Part shown: one piece after another, positions 46,482-56,222 of the stretch | Position numbering within the stretch: position 1 is the first letter of the stretch | Layout: each line of letters starts with the position of its first letter | NCBI RefSeq assembly: GCF_008370345.1 | Contig: NZ_VTUU01000002.1 | Location: 372,001-436,000, forward strand | Length of the DNA: 64,000 bases | DNA from: Marinobacter salinexigens | Lineage (GTDB): Bacteria; Pseudomonadota; Gammaproteobacteria; Pseudomonadales; Oleiphilaceae | Direction: 5' to 3' | Notes under the pieces: generated by a model | Seen by the model: only the letters and a program-made list of their open reading frames with translations | Databases searched by the model: none | Told to the model about the DNA's origin: nothing | Position numbers and translations under genes: made by a program

Positions 46482-46709
46482 ATGGCTGATCGTACTCTCG
46501 ATGCATCCGGCCTTCGTTGCCCAATGCCCCTCCTGAAAACCAAACTTGAACTCAATAGCATGTCCCCAGGCCAGGAGCTTGAGGTTATTGCGACCGATGC
46601 TGGTTCGGCGCGGGATATTCCGGCTTTCCTGAAGTTGTCGAGTCATACTCTGGTGACGGAGTCTGAACTCAATGGGGAATACCGGTTTGTGATAAAGTGC
46701 GGCGGCTAA
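46482..46709 (+). CDS. tusA: TusA-family sulfur carrier
   Basis: A 75-residue SirA-like protein. The conserved CPxP-type block LDASGLRCPMPLLKTKLEL carries the active Cys near residue 13. TusA passes sulfur from IscS to TusD for tRNA 2-thiouridine, here at wobble positions such as tRNA-Lys. The ATG at 46482 gives MADRTLD; an ATG at 46464 would add six residues. Confidence 0.88.
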   Translation: MADRTLDASGLRCPMPLLKTKLELNSMSPGQELEVIATDAGSARDIPAFLKLSSHTLVTESELNGEYRFVIKCGG

Positions 46710-46725
46710 TTATTCGGAGACATTC

Positions 46726-47811
46726 ATGATCAGGATCCTGCGCGGTCTCGCACATAAGTATTTTTCAGATGAAGAAGCGGTCATCCTCTTTCTGCTTTTG
46801 GTTGCCGGTACCGCGTTCATCATCTGGTTCGGCGCCATGCTGGCACCGGTCATTGCGTCGTTGATTGTTGCGTTCATTCTGCAGGGTCTGGTAACCAAGC
46901 TGGTTCGGATGGGGGCGCCAGAAATCGTCGCGATTCTTGGTGTTTTTACCGTCTTTATGGGTGTGATGGTCGGCTTTATCTTCGGGTTGCTGCCGCTGAT
47001 CTGGGTTCAGGTTGGGAAATTGGCCGGAGAAACCCCACGAATTATTGGTGAACTTCAGTCCTATCTGGAAGTGCTTCCCCAGGAATACCCCCAGTTGATC
47101 TCCGCGGAAGCGGTCAACACCCTGTACCAGCAGGTGTCGACGGAAGTAGGACATATGACCCAATGGCTGGTCTCGTTTTCACTGTCCAGTATTCCTGATC
47201 TGGTGGCATTGCTGATTTATGTGGTTCTGGTGCCGATCCTGGTGTTCTTTTTCCTGAAGGACCGCGAAGTGATTCTCGGCGCTATAGCGCGCTTGTTGCC
47301 TCCCCAGCGTCCGATGATGCTGCAGATCTGGCACGAGGTGAACCTTCAGTGCGCCAATTATGTCCGTGGCAAGGCGCTGGAAATACTGATTGTTGGCGGT
47401 GCGACCTATATTGCGTTCAAGCTTCTCGGGATGCCTTATGCGGCATTATTGTCGCTGCTGGTAGGGTTGAGCGTGGTGATTCCCTATATCGGCGCGGCCG
47501 TAGTGACCATACCTGTGATGGTGATTGGTCTGTTTGCCTTTGGCTGGGGAAGTCACTTCATCTGGGTGATGGTGGTGTATGGCGTTATTCAGGCGCTGGA
47601 TGGTAACGTTCTGGTACCTGTGCTTTTTTCCGAGGTGAATAACCTTCATCCGGTGGCGATCATCGTCGCGGTGCTGTTTTTCGGAGGTATCTGGGGGCTT
47701 TGGGGGGTCTTTTTCGCGATACCTCTCGCCACGATGCTGAAAGCGGTCTTTACCGCCTGGCCGGTTGCGTATTCGATACCTGAACCGGCCGGGGATGATG
47801 TTGCAGAATAA
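46726..47811 (+). CDS. AI-2E transporter-family (PerM-like) membrane protein
   Basis: A 361-residue polytopic inner-membrane protein with about eight predicted helices, including the family segment FVPYIG-type core near 245 (VVIPYIGAAVVTIPVM) and the DGNVLVPVLFSE motif. AI-2E family proteins have reported roles in antiport or export, but only loosely. It follows tusA by 16 bases and is convergent with bcp, seven bases apart. Confidence 0.88.
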   Translation: MIRILRGLAHKYFSDEEAVILFLLLVAGTAFIIWFGAMLAPVIASLIVAFILQGLVTKLVRMGAPEIVAILGVFTVFMGVMVGFIFGLLPLIWVQVGKLAGETPRIIGELQSYLEVLPQEYPQLISAEAVNTLYQQVSTEVGHMTQWLVSFSLSSIPDLVALLIYVVLVPILVFFFLKDREVILGAIARLLPPQRPMMLQIWHEVNLQCANYVRGKALEILIVGGATYIAFKLLGMPYAALLSLLVGLSVVIPYIGAAVVTIPVMVIGLFAFGWGSHFIWVMVVYGVIQALDGNVLVPVLFSEVNNLHPVAIIVAVLFFGGIWGLWGVFFAIPLATMLKAVFTAWPVAYSIPEPAGDDVAE

Positions 47812-47818
47812 AGGATGA

Positions 47819-48286
47819 TCAGAGGGCTTTGACAGCCTCAAGCACTTCATCGGCGTGGCCTTTAACCCGGACGCCGCGCCATTCGTTGCGGAGTACGCCG
47901 TTGGCGTCGATCAGGAACGTGCTGCGATCAATCCCGAGGTACTCTTTGCCGTAGAGCTTTTTGAGTTTGATAACGTCGAACAGCTTGCACAGCTCTTCAT
48001 CTTTATCTGAAATCAGGTGAAACGGAAACTCGTGCTTTGTTCGGAAGTTCTCGTGGGCTTTGAGTCCGTCACGGGATACACCAAAGATTTCCGTATCCAG
48101 TTCGGCAAAGGCCTGCATGCGATCCCGGAAATCCTGTCCTTCGGTGGTACAGCCCGGGGTGTTGTCTTTCGGGTAGAAATAGATCACGACGTTTTTGCCG
48201 CGAAAATCGGCAAGTCTGACGAGCTGGTCACCGGTCGCCGGACCTTCAAAATCCGGGACGGTTTTATTCAATTCAACGGATGACAT
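47819..48286 (-). CDS. bcp: thioredoxin-dependent peroxiredoxin, BCP/PrxQ type
   Basis: A 155-residue peroxidase that reduces H2O2 and organic peroxides with thioredoxin electrons. The peroxidatic Cys is C46 in PGCTTEG. E. coli BCP has a resolving Cys five residues later; this protein lacks it (QDFRD follows) and has its only other Cys at C100 (EELCKLF). That fits the PrxQ-alpha3 subgroup or a 1-Cys mechanism. Divergent from dapA across 74 bases, in the order also seen in Pseudomonas. Confidence 0.93.
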   Translation of the reverse strand: MSSVELNKTVPDFEGPATGDQLVRLADFRGKNVVIYFYPKDNTPGCTTEGQDFRDRMQAFAELDTEIFGVSRDGLKAHENFRTKHEFPFHLISDKDEELCKLFDVIKLKKLYGKEYLGIDRSTFLIDANGVLRNEWRGVRVKGHADEVLEAVKAL

Positions 48287-48360
48287 GACATCTCCTTTAA
48301 TTCCCTTGTGTCAGTTCGTGCCCAACATTACCATATCGGTTTTATTCGGACGGAGCATTT

Positions 48361-49239
48361 ATGATTACGGGTAGCCTTGTCGCACTGGTCACGCCCATGC
48401 ACGCCAGCGGTGATATTCACTGGGAAGAGCTGGACAGACTGGTCGACTTTCACATCGAAAACGGCACTCACGGTATCGTGGCTGTGGGTACCACCGGCGA
48501 ATCCGCAACCCTGGATCCTGAGGAACATATCCAGGCGATTGGTCATATCATAAAACGTGTGGCCGGCCGGATTCCTGTTATCGCTGGAACCGGGGGCAAC
48601 AGCACCCGGGAAGCCATTGAGCTGACAGCAGAGGCGCACAAACTGGGCGCTGATGCCTGCCTGCTCGTTGTGCCTTATTACAACAAGCCGACCCAGGAAG
48701 GCCTGTATCAGCACTTCAAGGCAATTGCCGAGGCAGTGCCTGGCATGAAGCAGATGCTCTACAACGTGCCGGGCCGTACTTCCTGCGACATGCTCAACGA
48801 GACCGTTCTGCGACTGGCCGATATCGAAAACATCGTGGCCATCAAGGATGCTACCGGCAATATTCCGCGCGGCATTGAACTGATCGAAGGGCTAAACGGT
48901 CGTCTGGCCGTGTATTCCGGAGACGATGCTACCGCGGCCGAGTTGATGTTGGCCGGTGCTCAGGGCAATGTCTCTGTAACAGCCAACGTGGCTCCGAAGG
49001 CGATGTCTCAACTGTGTGAAGCCGCAGTTGCGGGTGATCGTGAAGAGGCAGCTCGCCTTAACGAGCAACTGATGCCCCTGAACCACAAGCTGTTTGTTGA
49101 AGCGAACCCGATTCCGGTGAAATGGGCCCTTCATCGTATGGGGCTGATCAGTGACGGCATTCGCCTTCCGCTGACACCGCTGAGTGAGAAGTTCCATGCA
49201 GAAGTCGAAGAAGCACTGAAAGCCTCAGGTGTACTCTGA
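48361..49239 (+). CDS. dapA: 4-hydroxy-tetrahydrodipicolinate synthase
   Basis: A 292-residue TIM-barrel enzyme that condenses pyruvate with aspartate semialdehyde on the lysine and diaminopimelate pathway. The Schiff-base Lys lies in VAIKDATG near residue 161, the catalytic Tyr in [11 protein letters not shown] near 133, and GTTGESATL near 43. GGAG precedes the ATG. Its 3' end is 35 bases from bamC, the same order as in E. coli. Confidence 0.95.
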   Translation: MITGSLVALVTPMHASGDIHWEELDRLVDFHIENGTHGIVAVGTTGESATLDPEEHIQAIGHIIKRVAGRIPVIAGTGGNSTREAIELTAEAHKLGADACLLVVPYYNKPTQEGLYQHFKAIAEAVPGMKQMLYNVPGRTSCDMLNETVLRLADIENIVAIKDATGNIPRGIELIEGLNGRLAVYSGDDATAAELMLAGAQGNVSVTANVAPKAMSQLCEAAVAGDREEAARLNEQLMPLNHKLFVEANPIPVKWALHRMGLISDGIRLPLTPLSEKFHAEVEEALKASGVL

Positions 49240-49274
49240 GTTTGCTGAAATTATCTCTGACCCGGAGTAACCAG

Positions 49275-50372
49275 ATGCCGGTTCTTTCAGGAACCCGTTA
49301 TACCTCTTTTTCAAAACCTCTGGCTTTCGCTGCCGGGATGCTGGCTCTGACCAGCCTTTCCGGCTGCAGCCTGCTTGACGATCGTTCTGAAGAATACGTC
49401 AACGCACGGGATGGTCGGACTCTCGACCTCCCGGAAACCGCGGACCAGTCACGGTTCGGCCAGGCCATGCCCATCAGGGATATCAGCTCGGCCGATGCCA
49501 GCAAAATGTACCCCTCGGATATCCCACGTCCCCCGGACATGACATCCGAGATTCTCGATGAGAACTACGTCATTGAGGAGCTTGATGGGCGTGCATGGTT
49601 ACTGGTCAACGATGTTCCGGGGCGCCTCTGGCCTGCAGTTACGGCATACATGTCTGACCGGGGGTTGGGTGTCAGCCAGGATAATCCGCAGATCGGTCTG
49701 CTGCAGAGCGAACTTCTCAACTTCAGTAAGCGCGCGCGGGAACTGGCTGAGTTGCCGGATAACCCCGGTGCGGCAGAGCCGCGTGTCGTACTTCAGGTGC
49801 GCATGGCGCCCGGCGTCAGGCGCAAGACCTCTGAAATCCAGGTGCGTAAGCTGGTCGTCTCCGATCAGGCAGACGAGCTGATCCCCTGGAACAGCACGAC
49901 TGCACCGACATCCGATGAACTGGAGCTGCAAAAGCATGTGCTGGCGGATCTGGGTGAGTTTCTGAAAAACCGCGAAGAAAGCAAATCCTTCTCACGGGCT
50001 GCTTCCGGTATGGTCAGCTCCCCGCTGGTAAGGCTTGAAGCCGACGGTGATGAACCGACGTCGATATCGATGTCACTGGATTTTGGCCGTTCGTGGGCCG
50101 AAGTAAATCGTGCGCTTTCAGAAGCGGGCATTCCTGTGGTTGATCTTAACCGCAGCGCAGGCTGGTTATACGTCGACTTCCGAACCGCTGATGAGCGCGA
50201 ATCCGGTTGGTTTGGCTGGTTCAGTGACAAGGAAAAGCCCCATCATACACATACCCTTACTCTCGCAGAGCGCGAAGATGCGATCGAAATCACCGCTCAG
50301 AGGGAAGACAGTTACGATGGCGAACAAAGTGCGCCAGACTTGCTGACACAACTTTTTGATTATCTATACTGA
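49275..50372 (+). CDS. bamC: outer-membrane assembly lipoprotein BamC
   Basis: A 365-residue lipoprotein of the Bam complex. The signal peptide ends at a lipobox LSGC near residue 29. Unstructured N-terminal segment ([30 protein letters not shown], about 55-85) binds BamD, then two helix-grip domains follow. I chose the ATG at 49275, with GGAG seven bases before it, over TTG at 49242. Coupled to dapA by position only. Confidence 0.9.
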   Translation: MPVLSGTRYTSFSKPLAFAAGMLALTSLSGCSLLDDRSEEYVNARDGRTLDLPETADQSRFGQAMPIRDISSADASKMYPSDIPRPPDMTSEILDENYVIEELDGRAWLLVNDVPGRLWPAVTAYMSDRGLGVSQDNPQIGLLQSELLNFSKRARELAELPDNPGAAEPRVVLQVRMAPGVRRKTSEIQVRKLVVSDQADELIPWNSTTAPTSDELELQKHVLADLGEFLKNREESKSFSRAASGMVSSPLVRLEADGDEPTSISMSLDFGRSWAEVNRALSEAGIPVVDLNRSAGWLYVDFRTADERESGWFGWFSDKEKPHHTHTLTLAEREDAIEITAQREDSYDGEQSAPDLLTQLFDYLY

Positions 50373-50416
50373 TTCAGTGCCGGGCCGCTTTTGCGGTCCC
50401 ACTTCGGAGACCCCTA

Positions 50417-51130
50417 ATGGAAAAGCGTGAAGAGCTCTACGCCGGCAAGGCAAAATCCGTATTCAAGACTGACGATCCCGAGCGGTTTGTGCTTGTGTTT
50501 CGTGACGATACCTCTGCATTCGACGGCGAAAAGAAAGAGCAGCTTAATCGCAAGGGCATGGTGAACAACAAGTTCAATGCGTTCATCATGCAAAAGCTTG
50601 AAGAAGCTGGTGTACCGACACATTTCGAAGGGTTGCTGTCTTCTACAGAATCCCTGGTGAAAAAACTCGATATGATTCCGGTTGAATGTGTCGTGCGGAA
50701 CATTTCTGCAGGCAGCCTGTGCCGTCGTTTGGGTGTTGAAGAAGGGCAGGAGCTCAATCCGCCGACATATGAGCTGTTCCTCAAGAACGATGCGCTCCAC
50801 GATCCGATGGTCAACGAATCCCTTTCCATCAGCTTCGGTTGGGCGACATCTGAAGAGCTCTCCCGGATGAAAGAACTGACGTACAAGGTTAATGATGTGC
50901 TGAAAGCCCTGTTTGATCAGGCTGGCATGCTGCTCGTGGATTACAAGCTCGAGTTCGGGCGCAGCGGCGGCGAAATTGTACTGGGCGACGAATTCAGTCC
51001 TGATGGATGTCGTATCTGGGACAAGGAAACCCGCAAAAAAATGGACAAGGATCGTTTCCGGCAAGGTCTGGGTAGTGTTATCGAAACCTACGAGGAAGTT
51101 GGGAGCCGGCTTGGCATCGAGTTCGACTGA
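50417..51130 (+). CDS. purC: phosphoribosylaminoimidazole-succinocarboxamide synthase
   Basis: A 237-residue enzyme of de novo purine synthesis that joins CAIR and aspartate with ATP. The N-terminal [11 protein letters not shown] and central [15 protein letters not shown] motif fit the short bacterial PurC. GGAG lies upstream of the ATG. It follows bamC by 44 bases and has a barrel gene downstream, in an order conserved with Pseudomonas for bamC-purC. Confidence 0.95.
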   Translation: MEKREELYAGKAKSVFKTDDPERFVLVFRDDTSAFDGEKKEQLNRKGMVNNKFNAFIMQKLEEAGVPTHFEGLLSSTESLVKKLDMIPVECVVRNISAGSLCRRLGVEEGQELNPPTYELFLKNDALHDPMVNESLSISFGWATSEELSRMKELTYKVNDVLKALFDQAGMLLVDYKLEFGRSGGEIVLGDEFSPDGCRIWDKETRKKMDKDRFRQGLGSVIETYEEVGSRLGIEFD

Positions 51131-51162
51131 TCCTGAAACACAACAAACTCAATGGGTGCGTT

Positions 51163-51900
51163 ATGCGTAGATTGATGGTTGCACTGGGTGGGGCGCTGGT
51201 TCTGGCAGCCCCGGTAGCTCAGGCAGACGTGGTTGGACTTGGTGCGAGTGTAAACTACTGGAACTCTGACCTGACCGGCAATGTTCGGGACGGCGGAGAT
51301 TTTGTTGATGTCGATAACGAGCTCAATCTTGACGAAGATTCCAGCGCAAACGCGGCTTTGTACGTTGAACACCCGATTCCCATCCTGCCAAACGTTCGTC
51401 TTGCCTACACGCAGGTAGAGCAAAGTGGGCAGGGTGTTCTGACCGCTGATTTTGGTGGTGTGAATTTTTCCGGAATCAATGCGAGGTCGGATCTCGATCT
51501 GGATCAGTTTGATGTCACGCTGTACTACGAGATTCTGGACAACTGGGTGAACCTTGACCTGGGTGTAACCGCGAGAGACCTTTCCGCTGAATTGGTGGTC
51601 CAGGATACTGTCGGTGCCGGTTTGAAAAACACGACAACCATTGATGGCGTTATTCCCATGGGCTACCTGGCGGCTCGCTTTGATCTGCCGTTCACAGGCG
51701 TATCCGTGGGTGGTGAAGGCAACTTTATAAAGTTTGATGGCGACTCGCTCAGAGACTTTAACGTCTACGGTCAGTATGAAATTTCGCTGTTGCAGCTTCG
51801 CGCAGGGTATCGCCAGATGGCTGTTGACTATGAGGACGGAGACGATCAACTGGATGTGGAAATGGACGGCCCGTTTGTAAGTGCCGGTCTATCATTTTAA
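51163..51900 (+). CDS. TIGR04219-type outer-membrane beta-barrel protein
   Basis: A 245-residue secreted protein: signal peptide (1-21, MRRLMVALGGALVLAAPVAQA), then a series of beta-strands with alternating hydrophobicity (GLGASVNYW, AALYVEH, VRLAYTQVE, FDVTLYYEI, LLQLRAGYRQMAVDY) and a terminal aromatic strand ending in Phe (SAGLSF). The pattern fits a small outer-membrane barrel of the family I know as TIGR04219. Function is unknown. It lies between purC and a sugar epimerase on the same strand. Confidence 0.8.
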   Translation: MRRLMVALGGALVLAAPVAQADVVGLGASVNYWNSDLTGNVRDGGDFVDVDNELNLDEDSSANAALYVEHPIPILPNVRLAYTQVEQSGQGVLTADFGGVNFSGINARSDLDLDQFDVTLYYEILDNWVNLDLGVTARDLSAELVVQDTVGAGLKNTTTIDGVIPMGYLAARFDLPFTGVSVGGEGNFIKFDGDSLRDFNVYGQYEISLLQLRAGYRQMAVDYEDGDDQLDVEMDGPFVSAGLSF

Positions 51901-51912
51901 GGAGAAAATGCG

Positions 51913-52920
51913 TTGAAGATTCTCGTTACGGGAACTGCGGGATTTATTGGCTCCCATCTTGCCCATCGCCTGCTGGATCGCGGCGATGAGGTTATCGGCG
52001 TTGACAATGTCAACGACTACTACGATGTGAACCTCAAGGAAGCTCGCCTGGAGCGGCTTACCTGTAAGTCCGGCTTTACCGAAGTCCGTCAGGATGTGTC
52101 GGACCGGTCCGCCATGGAGAAACTCTTTGCCGAGTACAAGCCGGAGAGAGTAGTGCATCTGGCAGCGCAGGCGGGCGTCCGGTATTCCATCGAGAACCCT
52201 CACGCTTATGTAGACGCCAACCTGGTTGGCTTCATGAACATTCTTGAGGGGTGTCGGCATCATGATGTGAAGCATCTGGTGTACGCCTCCAGCAGCTCAG
52301 TCTACGGTGCGAACGAGACCATGCCGTTTTCTGTGCATGATAATGTTGATCACCCCCTCAGCCTTTATGCGGCTTCCAAGAAAGCCAACGAGTTGATGGC
52401 CCATACCTACAGCCATCTCTATAACCTGCCCACTACCGGGCTTCGGTTTTTCACTGTGTATGGCCCCTGGGGGCGCCCGGACATGGCGCTGTTTATCTTC
52501 ACCCGGAAGATCCTCGCAGGCGAGCCTATCGACGTGTTTAACCACGGTCATCACAAAAGAGATTTCACATACATTGATGACATCGTCGAGGGTGTTATAC
52601 GTACACTGGACCACGTTGCTGAGCCAAATGACAGCTGGACTGGGGCGCAGCCAGACCCGGGTACGAGCAAGGCTCCCTATCGGATTTACAACATAGGCAG
52701 CAACAACCCGGTGGAGTTGTCCCGATTCATTGAGATCATCGAAGAACGGATTGGTAAAAAGGCAGACAAGAATCTGTTGCCCCTGCAACCGGGTGATGTG
52801 CCGGCTACCTATGCCAATGTTGATGACCTGATCAATGATGTAGACTATAAGCCCTCGACGACCGTCGAAGACGGCATTGCCAATTTTGTGGACTGGTATC
52901 GCAGTTTCTACAAGATCTGA
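51913..52920 (+). CDS. UDP-glucuronate 4-epimerase-like NAD-dependent epimerase
   Basis: A 335-residue SDR-fold epimerase. The NAD motif GTAGFIGSH is at 7-15, the active-site Tyr-Lys in [10 protein letters not shown] near 150, and the long C-terminal sugar-binding part contains [20 protein letters not shown], typical of UDP-glucuronate 4-epimerases (LpsL/Cap1J group). It would make UDP-galacturonate from the ugd product. The start is TTG at 51913, 8 bases after AAGGAG; the 13 bases before it hold ATG CGT TGA, which overlaps the TTG start. A terminator follows. Confidence 0.85.
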   Translation: MKILVTGTAGFIGSHLAHRLLDRGDEVIGVDNVNDYYDVNLKEARLERLTCKSGFTEVRQDVSDRSAMEKLFAEYKPERVVHLAAQAGVRYSIENPHAYVDANLVGFMNILEGCRHHDVKHLVYASSSSVYGANETMPFSVHDNVDHPLSLYAASKKANELMAHTYSHLYNLPTTGLRFFTVYGPWGRPDMALFIFTRKILAGEPIDVFNHGHHKRDFTYIDDIVEGVIRTLDHVAEPNDSWTGAQPDPGTSKAPYRIYNIGSNNPVELSRFIEIIEERIGKKADKNLLPLQPGDVPATYANVDDLINDVDYKPSTTVEDGIANFVDWYRSFYKI

Positions 52921-52943
52921 GCCCTCTACCCGAGTGTAGAAGA

Positions 52944-52977
52944 AAGGCGCACCCAGTTACTGGAGTGCGCTTTTTTT
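52944..52977 (+). terminator. terminator after the epimerase gene
   Basis: GCGCAC-CCAG (52948-52957) pairs with CTGG-A-GTGCGC (52960-52970), loop TTA with one bulge, followed by TTTTTTT. Confidence 0.85.
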
Positions 52978-53115
52978 GTGCCTTCGTAAATTCGATGTAA
53001 ACGCGAATCAGGTGCATCATAAAACTGAGATAATCCCGCTAAAGTTCTGATGATCACGGAAGCCAGTGCTGTCTGCGGCAAGGTGATCCGATCCCTGATA
53101 GAAGGAGTTTACTTG

Positions 53116-54267
53116 ATGGCGGGCCCCATTCGCCGGCACCCGGCGCTGCGTTTTGTGTTGCCATTAGCGATTATTGCAGCGATAGCTGCCACAACGATGG
53201 GCTATTACACGTTCGGTGCTGGCGGTGATCATGGTCCAGATTTGCCGACGACCACCGTTACCCGGGGCGACCTTCAGGTACTGGTTAGCGCAACGGGAGT
53301 GCTGGAGCCCTCCAGCTATGTTGACGTTGGTGCCCAGGTCTCGGGGCAACTCGATCGGATCCACGTAACTGTTGGTCAGGATGTCCATAAAGGGGACCTG
53401 CTGGCGGAAATCGACCCCACGGTCTACGTGGCGAAAGTTGATGGCACCCGTGCAGAACTGAAGAACCTGAAGGCTCAGGTGGCAGATCGAAAAGCGCAGT
53501 TAAAACTGGCGGAGATCCAGTTTTCCCGACAGCAGAATCTCTACCGTGAAGAAGCCACGACCCGGGAATCCCTGCAGACGGCTGAAGCCAGCCTGGCGTC
53601 TGCCAGGGCACAGCTAGCCATGCTTCAGGCCCAGATGGAGCAGACGGAATCGAGCCTCCGCGCCGAGGAGGCTAATCTCGAATACGCCCATATCTATGCT
53701 CCCATGGATGGGACCATTGTTTCCATTGATGCCCGGCAGGGCCAGACGCTGAATACCAACCAGCAGGCACCGGTACTCATGCGGGTCGCTAACCTGAATA
53801 CCATGAAAGTGCGTGCGCAGGTTTCTGAGGCGGATGTCGGCAAGCTTCGTCCCGGAATGCCTGTTTATTTCACGACGTTGGGCGCTGCCGATCAAAGGAT
53901 TCATGGTGAATTGCAGTACGTGGAGCCCACACCGGAAGTCGAGAACAATGTGGTGCTCTACAACGCCTTGTTTGACGTGGCCAATGACAGTCGCCGACTC
54001 CTGCCAAGTATGACTGCCAAGGTCTTTTTCATCGCGAGGCAGGCACAGGGTGTGTTGCAACTGCCACTATCGGCTGTAACCCGGGGGACTGTTCGTATTA
54101 AGACTCCAAAAGGGGTAGAGGAGAGGGCCGTTGAGACCGGCATCAGCAACAGGGTACAGATTGAAATCCGGGAAGGCGTGACTGAAGGTGACGAAATACT
54201 GCTCCCTCTGGCTGCCGGCGGATCTGGCGGAGACCGGGGGCCCGGCTTCCGGGGTATGCTGCGATGA
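53116..54267 (+). CDS. macA: MacA-like efflux periplasmic adaptor
   Basis: A 383-residue membrane-fusion protein: N-terminal transmembrane helix (about 12-33), barrel-sandwich (lipoyl-like) segments, a helical hairpin (about 95-175), and beta-barrel plus MP domains. Typical motif [22 protein letters not shown] lies near 75. It bridges the ABC transporter to an outer-membrane duct. ATG at 53116 has AAGGAG eight bases upstream; a start at 53050 would include unrelated residues. It overlaps macB by ATGA. Confidence 0.9.
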   Translation: MAGPIRRHPALRFVLPLAIIAAIAATTMGYYTFGAGGDHGPDLPTTTVTRGDLQVLVSATGVLEPSSYVDVGAQVSGQLDRIHVTVGQDVHKGDLLAEIDPTVYVAKVDGTRAELKNLKAQVADRKAQLKLAEIQFSRQQNLYREEATTRESLQTAEASLASARAQLAMLQAQMEQTESSLRAEEANLEYAHIYAPMDGTIVSIDARQGQTLNTNQQAPVLMRVANLNTMKVRAQVSEADVGKLRPGMPVYFTTLGAADQRIHGELQYVEPTPEVENNVVLYNALFDVANDSRRLLPSMTAKVFFIARQAQGVLQLPLSAVTRGTVRIKTPKGVEERAVETGISNRVQIEIREGVTEGDEILLPLAAGGSGGDRGPGFRGMLR

Positions 54268-56219
54268 CCTCCGCTGCTGCCCCTGTTATTGAACTCAGCG
54301 ATATTACCCGCGTTTTCGGTGAGAGAGACCTGGCCGTTCCTGTGCTGAAGGGGATAGACCTGACGATAAACGCCGGCGAGTTTGTGGCCATCATGGGGCC
54401 GTCGGGTTCCGGGAAATCCACCCTGATGAATATTCTGGGCTGCCTGGATAAGCCAACCGCTGGTGACTATAGGTTCGCCGGCGAGTCTGTGTCAGCAATG
54501 AGCGCTGATGACCTTGCCGAACTTCGACGAGAGGCGTTTGGCTTCATCTTTCAGAGCTACAACCTGTTGCCTGGTATCAGCGCCCGGGAAAATGTCGAAA
54601 TACCTGCGATCTATGCCGGTACCCAGAGTAATGAAAGAAAGCAGCGGGCGGAGAAGTTACTGACTGAACTGGGCCTGGGACACCGTCTTGATCATACGCC
54701 ATCCCAGTTGTCCGGCGGGCAGCAGCAGCGGGTGTCTATCGCACGGGCCCTGATGAATGGTGGCCGGATTATCCTGGCAGACGAGCCTACAGGTGCTCTG
54801 GACAGTACCAGCGGGCAGGAAGTGATGCGATTGCTCCAGGAATTGTCTGACCGGGGGCATACCGTCATTCTGATCACTCACGACCCCGACGTGGCCGCGA
54901 TCGCCCAGCGCCAGATCACCATCTCGGATGGTGTCATTACCGGCGATACGGCATCTTCCGGCCGCTCGCAAACCGTGCCTGGGGCTTTGGAGGCTGTAAT
55001 AAAGCCCGAAAGCAGTGGATCCTGGGGCCATTGGCTCGAAGCCGTTAAAAGCGCTGTCCGCTCGTTGCACAGCAACCTTTTCAGGACAGCCTTGACGCTG
55101 CTGGGTATCGTTATCGGAGTTGCCTCCGTGATCACCATGCTGGCCATTGGCGAAGGGGCGAAGAAGGACATTGTTGATCGAATCAGCTCCATGGGGAGCA
55201 ATCTCCTGCTCGTACGCCCGGGCGGCCCTGATCAGCGGGGTGCTCGCTGGAGTGTGACCACGCTGGTGCCTGAAGATTTCCTGGCGATCAATGACATGCC
55301 GGGGGTATTGGCGGCAATACCGGAACTCACCGGAAACCAGGTTCTCCGATTCGGCAACCTGGACCATCAGGCCGAGATTAAGGCTACCTCGCACCAGTTT
55401 CCGGTCGCTCGCCAATGGAATCTTGAATCCGGAACCTTCTTCAATTCAGACGATGAAGACAGCTACGCTGCTGTCGCTGTGCTTGGGAAAACGGTGGCGG
55501 ATTCACTGTTCCCTGATGGCGACGGGCTTGGCCAGTACCTGATGGTCAACAATGTCCTGTTCCAGGTCATTGGCATCATGGAGGAACGGGGCGCCTCGCC
55601 GATGGGGCAGGACCAGGACGATGTGGTGTTTGTGCCCTATACAACCGGAAGCCTGCGGATATTCGGGCAGACCCACCTGCGGAATATCACGGTTGCCGTT
55701 TCGGATGCCAGTGCCGGGGCAATGGATGGTATACAGCAACAGGTGCACTCCCTGTTGCTGGCGCGCCACGGAGTTGAGGACTTCCATATAAGGAACATGG
55801 CCTCGCTGATTGAAACTATCTCGGAGACGCAGAACACTCTGACCTGGCTCCTTGGTTCCATTGCAGCCATCTCGCTATTGGTGGGAGGTATCGGGGTGAT
55901 GAATATCATGCTGGTAAGCGTCACAGAGCGCACACGAGAGATCGGAATACGGATGGCAACCGGAGCGCGAGCCTGGAATATCCTGCAGCAATTCCTGACG
56001 GAGGCCTGGTTGGTATCCGCTATCGGGGGGCTGATCGGGGTGGCCCTGGGAATCGGCGCCACGATGGTTGTGTCCGGATTGGGGACCCCGGTTCACCTTA
56101 CGGTGTTTCCGGCGGTATTGGCGTTTACCTGTGCTTTTTCCACCGGCCTGATATTTGGATTCCTGCCCGCGCGGAAAGCCGCACGTCTTGATCCTGTTCG
56201 GGCATTGGCGACGGAGTAA
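54264..56219 (+). CDS. macB: MacB-like macrolide/peptide export ABC transporter
   Basis: A 651-residue transporter with an N-terminal ATPase: Walker [10 protein letters not shown] (near 47), signature LSGGQQQR, Walker [13 protein letters not shown] first transmembrane helix (about 275-297), a large periplasmic domain, and three C-terminal helices (about 530-640) complete the MacB/FtsX fold. With MacA and a TolC-type duct it expels macrolides, enterotoxins or other periplasmic substrates. Substrate here is unknown. Confidence 0.92.
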   Translation: MTSAAAPVIELSDITRVFGERDLAVPVLKGIDLTINAGEFVAIMGPSGSGKSTLMNILGCLDKPTAGDYRFAGESVSAMSADDLAELRREAFGFIFQSYNLLPGISARENVEIPAIYAGTQSNERKQRAEKLLTELGLGHRLDHTPSQLSGGQQQRVSIARALMNGGRIILADEPTGALDSTSGQEVMRLLQELSDRGHTVILITHDPDVAAIAQRQITISDGVITGDTASSGRSQTVPGALEAVIKPESSGSWGHWLEAVKSAVRSLHSNLFRTALTLLGIVIGVASVITMLAIGEGAKKDIVDRISSMGSNLLLVRPGGPDQRGARWSVTTLVPEDFLAINDMPGVLAAIPELTGNQVLRFGNLDHQAEIKATSHQFPVARQWNLESGTFFNSDDEDSYAAVAVLGKTVADSLFPDGDGLGQYLMVNNVLFQVIGIMEERGASPMGQDQDDVVFVPYTTGSLRIFGQTHLRNITVAVSDASAGAMDGIQQQVHSLLLARHGVEDFHIRNMASLIETISETQNTLTWLLGSIAAISLLVGGIGVMNIMLVSVTERTREIGIRMATGARAWNILQQFLTEAWLVSAIGGLIGVALGIGATMVVSGLGTPVHLTVFPAVLAFTCAFSTGLIFGFLPARKAARLDPVRALATE

Positions 56220-56222
56220 CGG

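Noticed and set aside
50376..50404. Hairpin GGGCCGC/GCGGTCCC between bamC and purC
   Set aside because: One bulge and no T-run; probably chance or weak structure.
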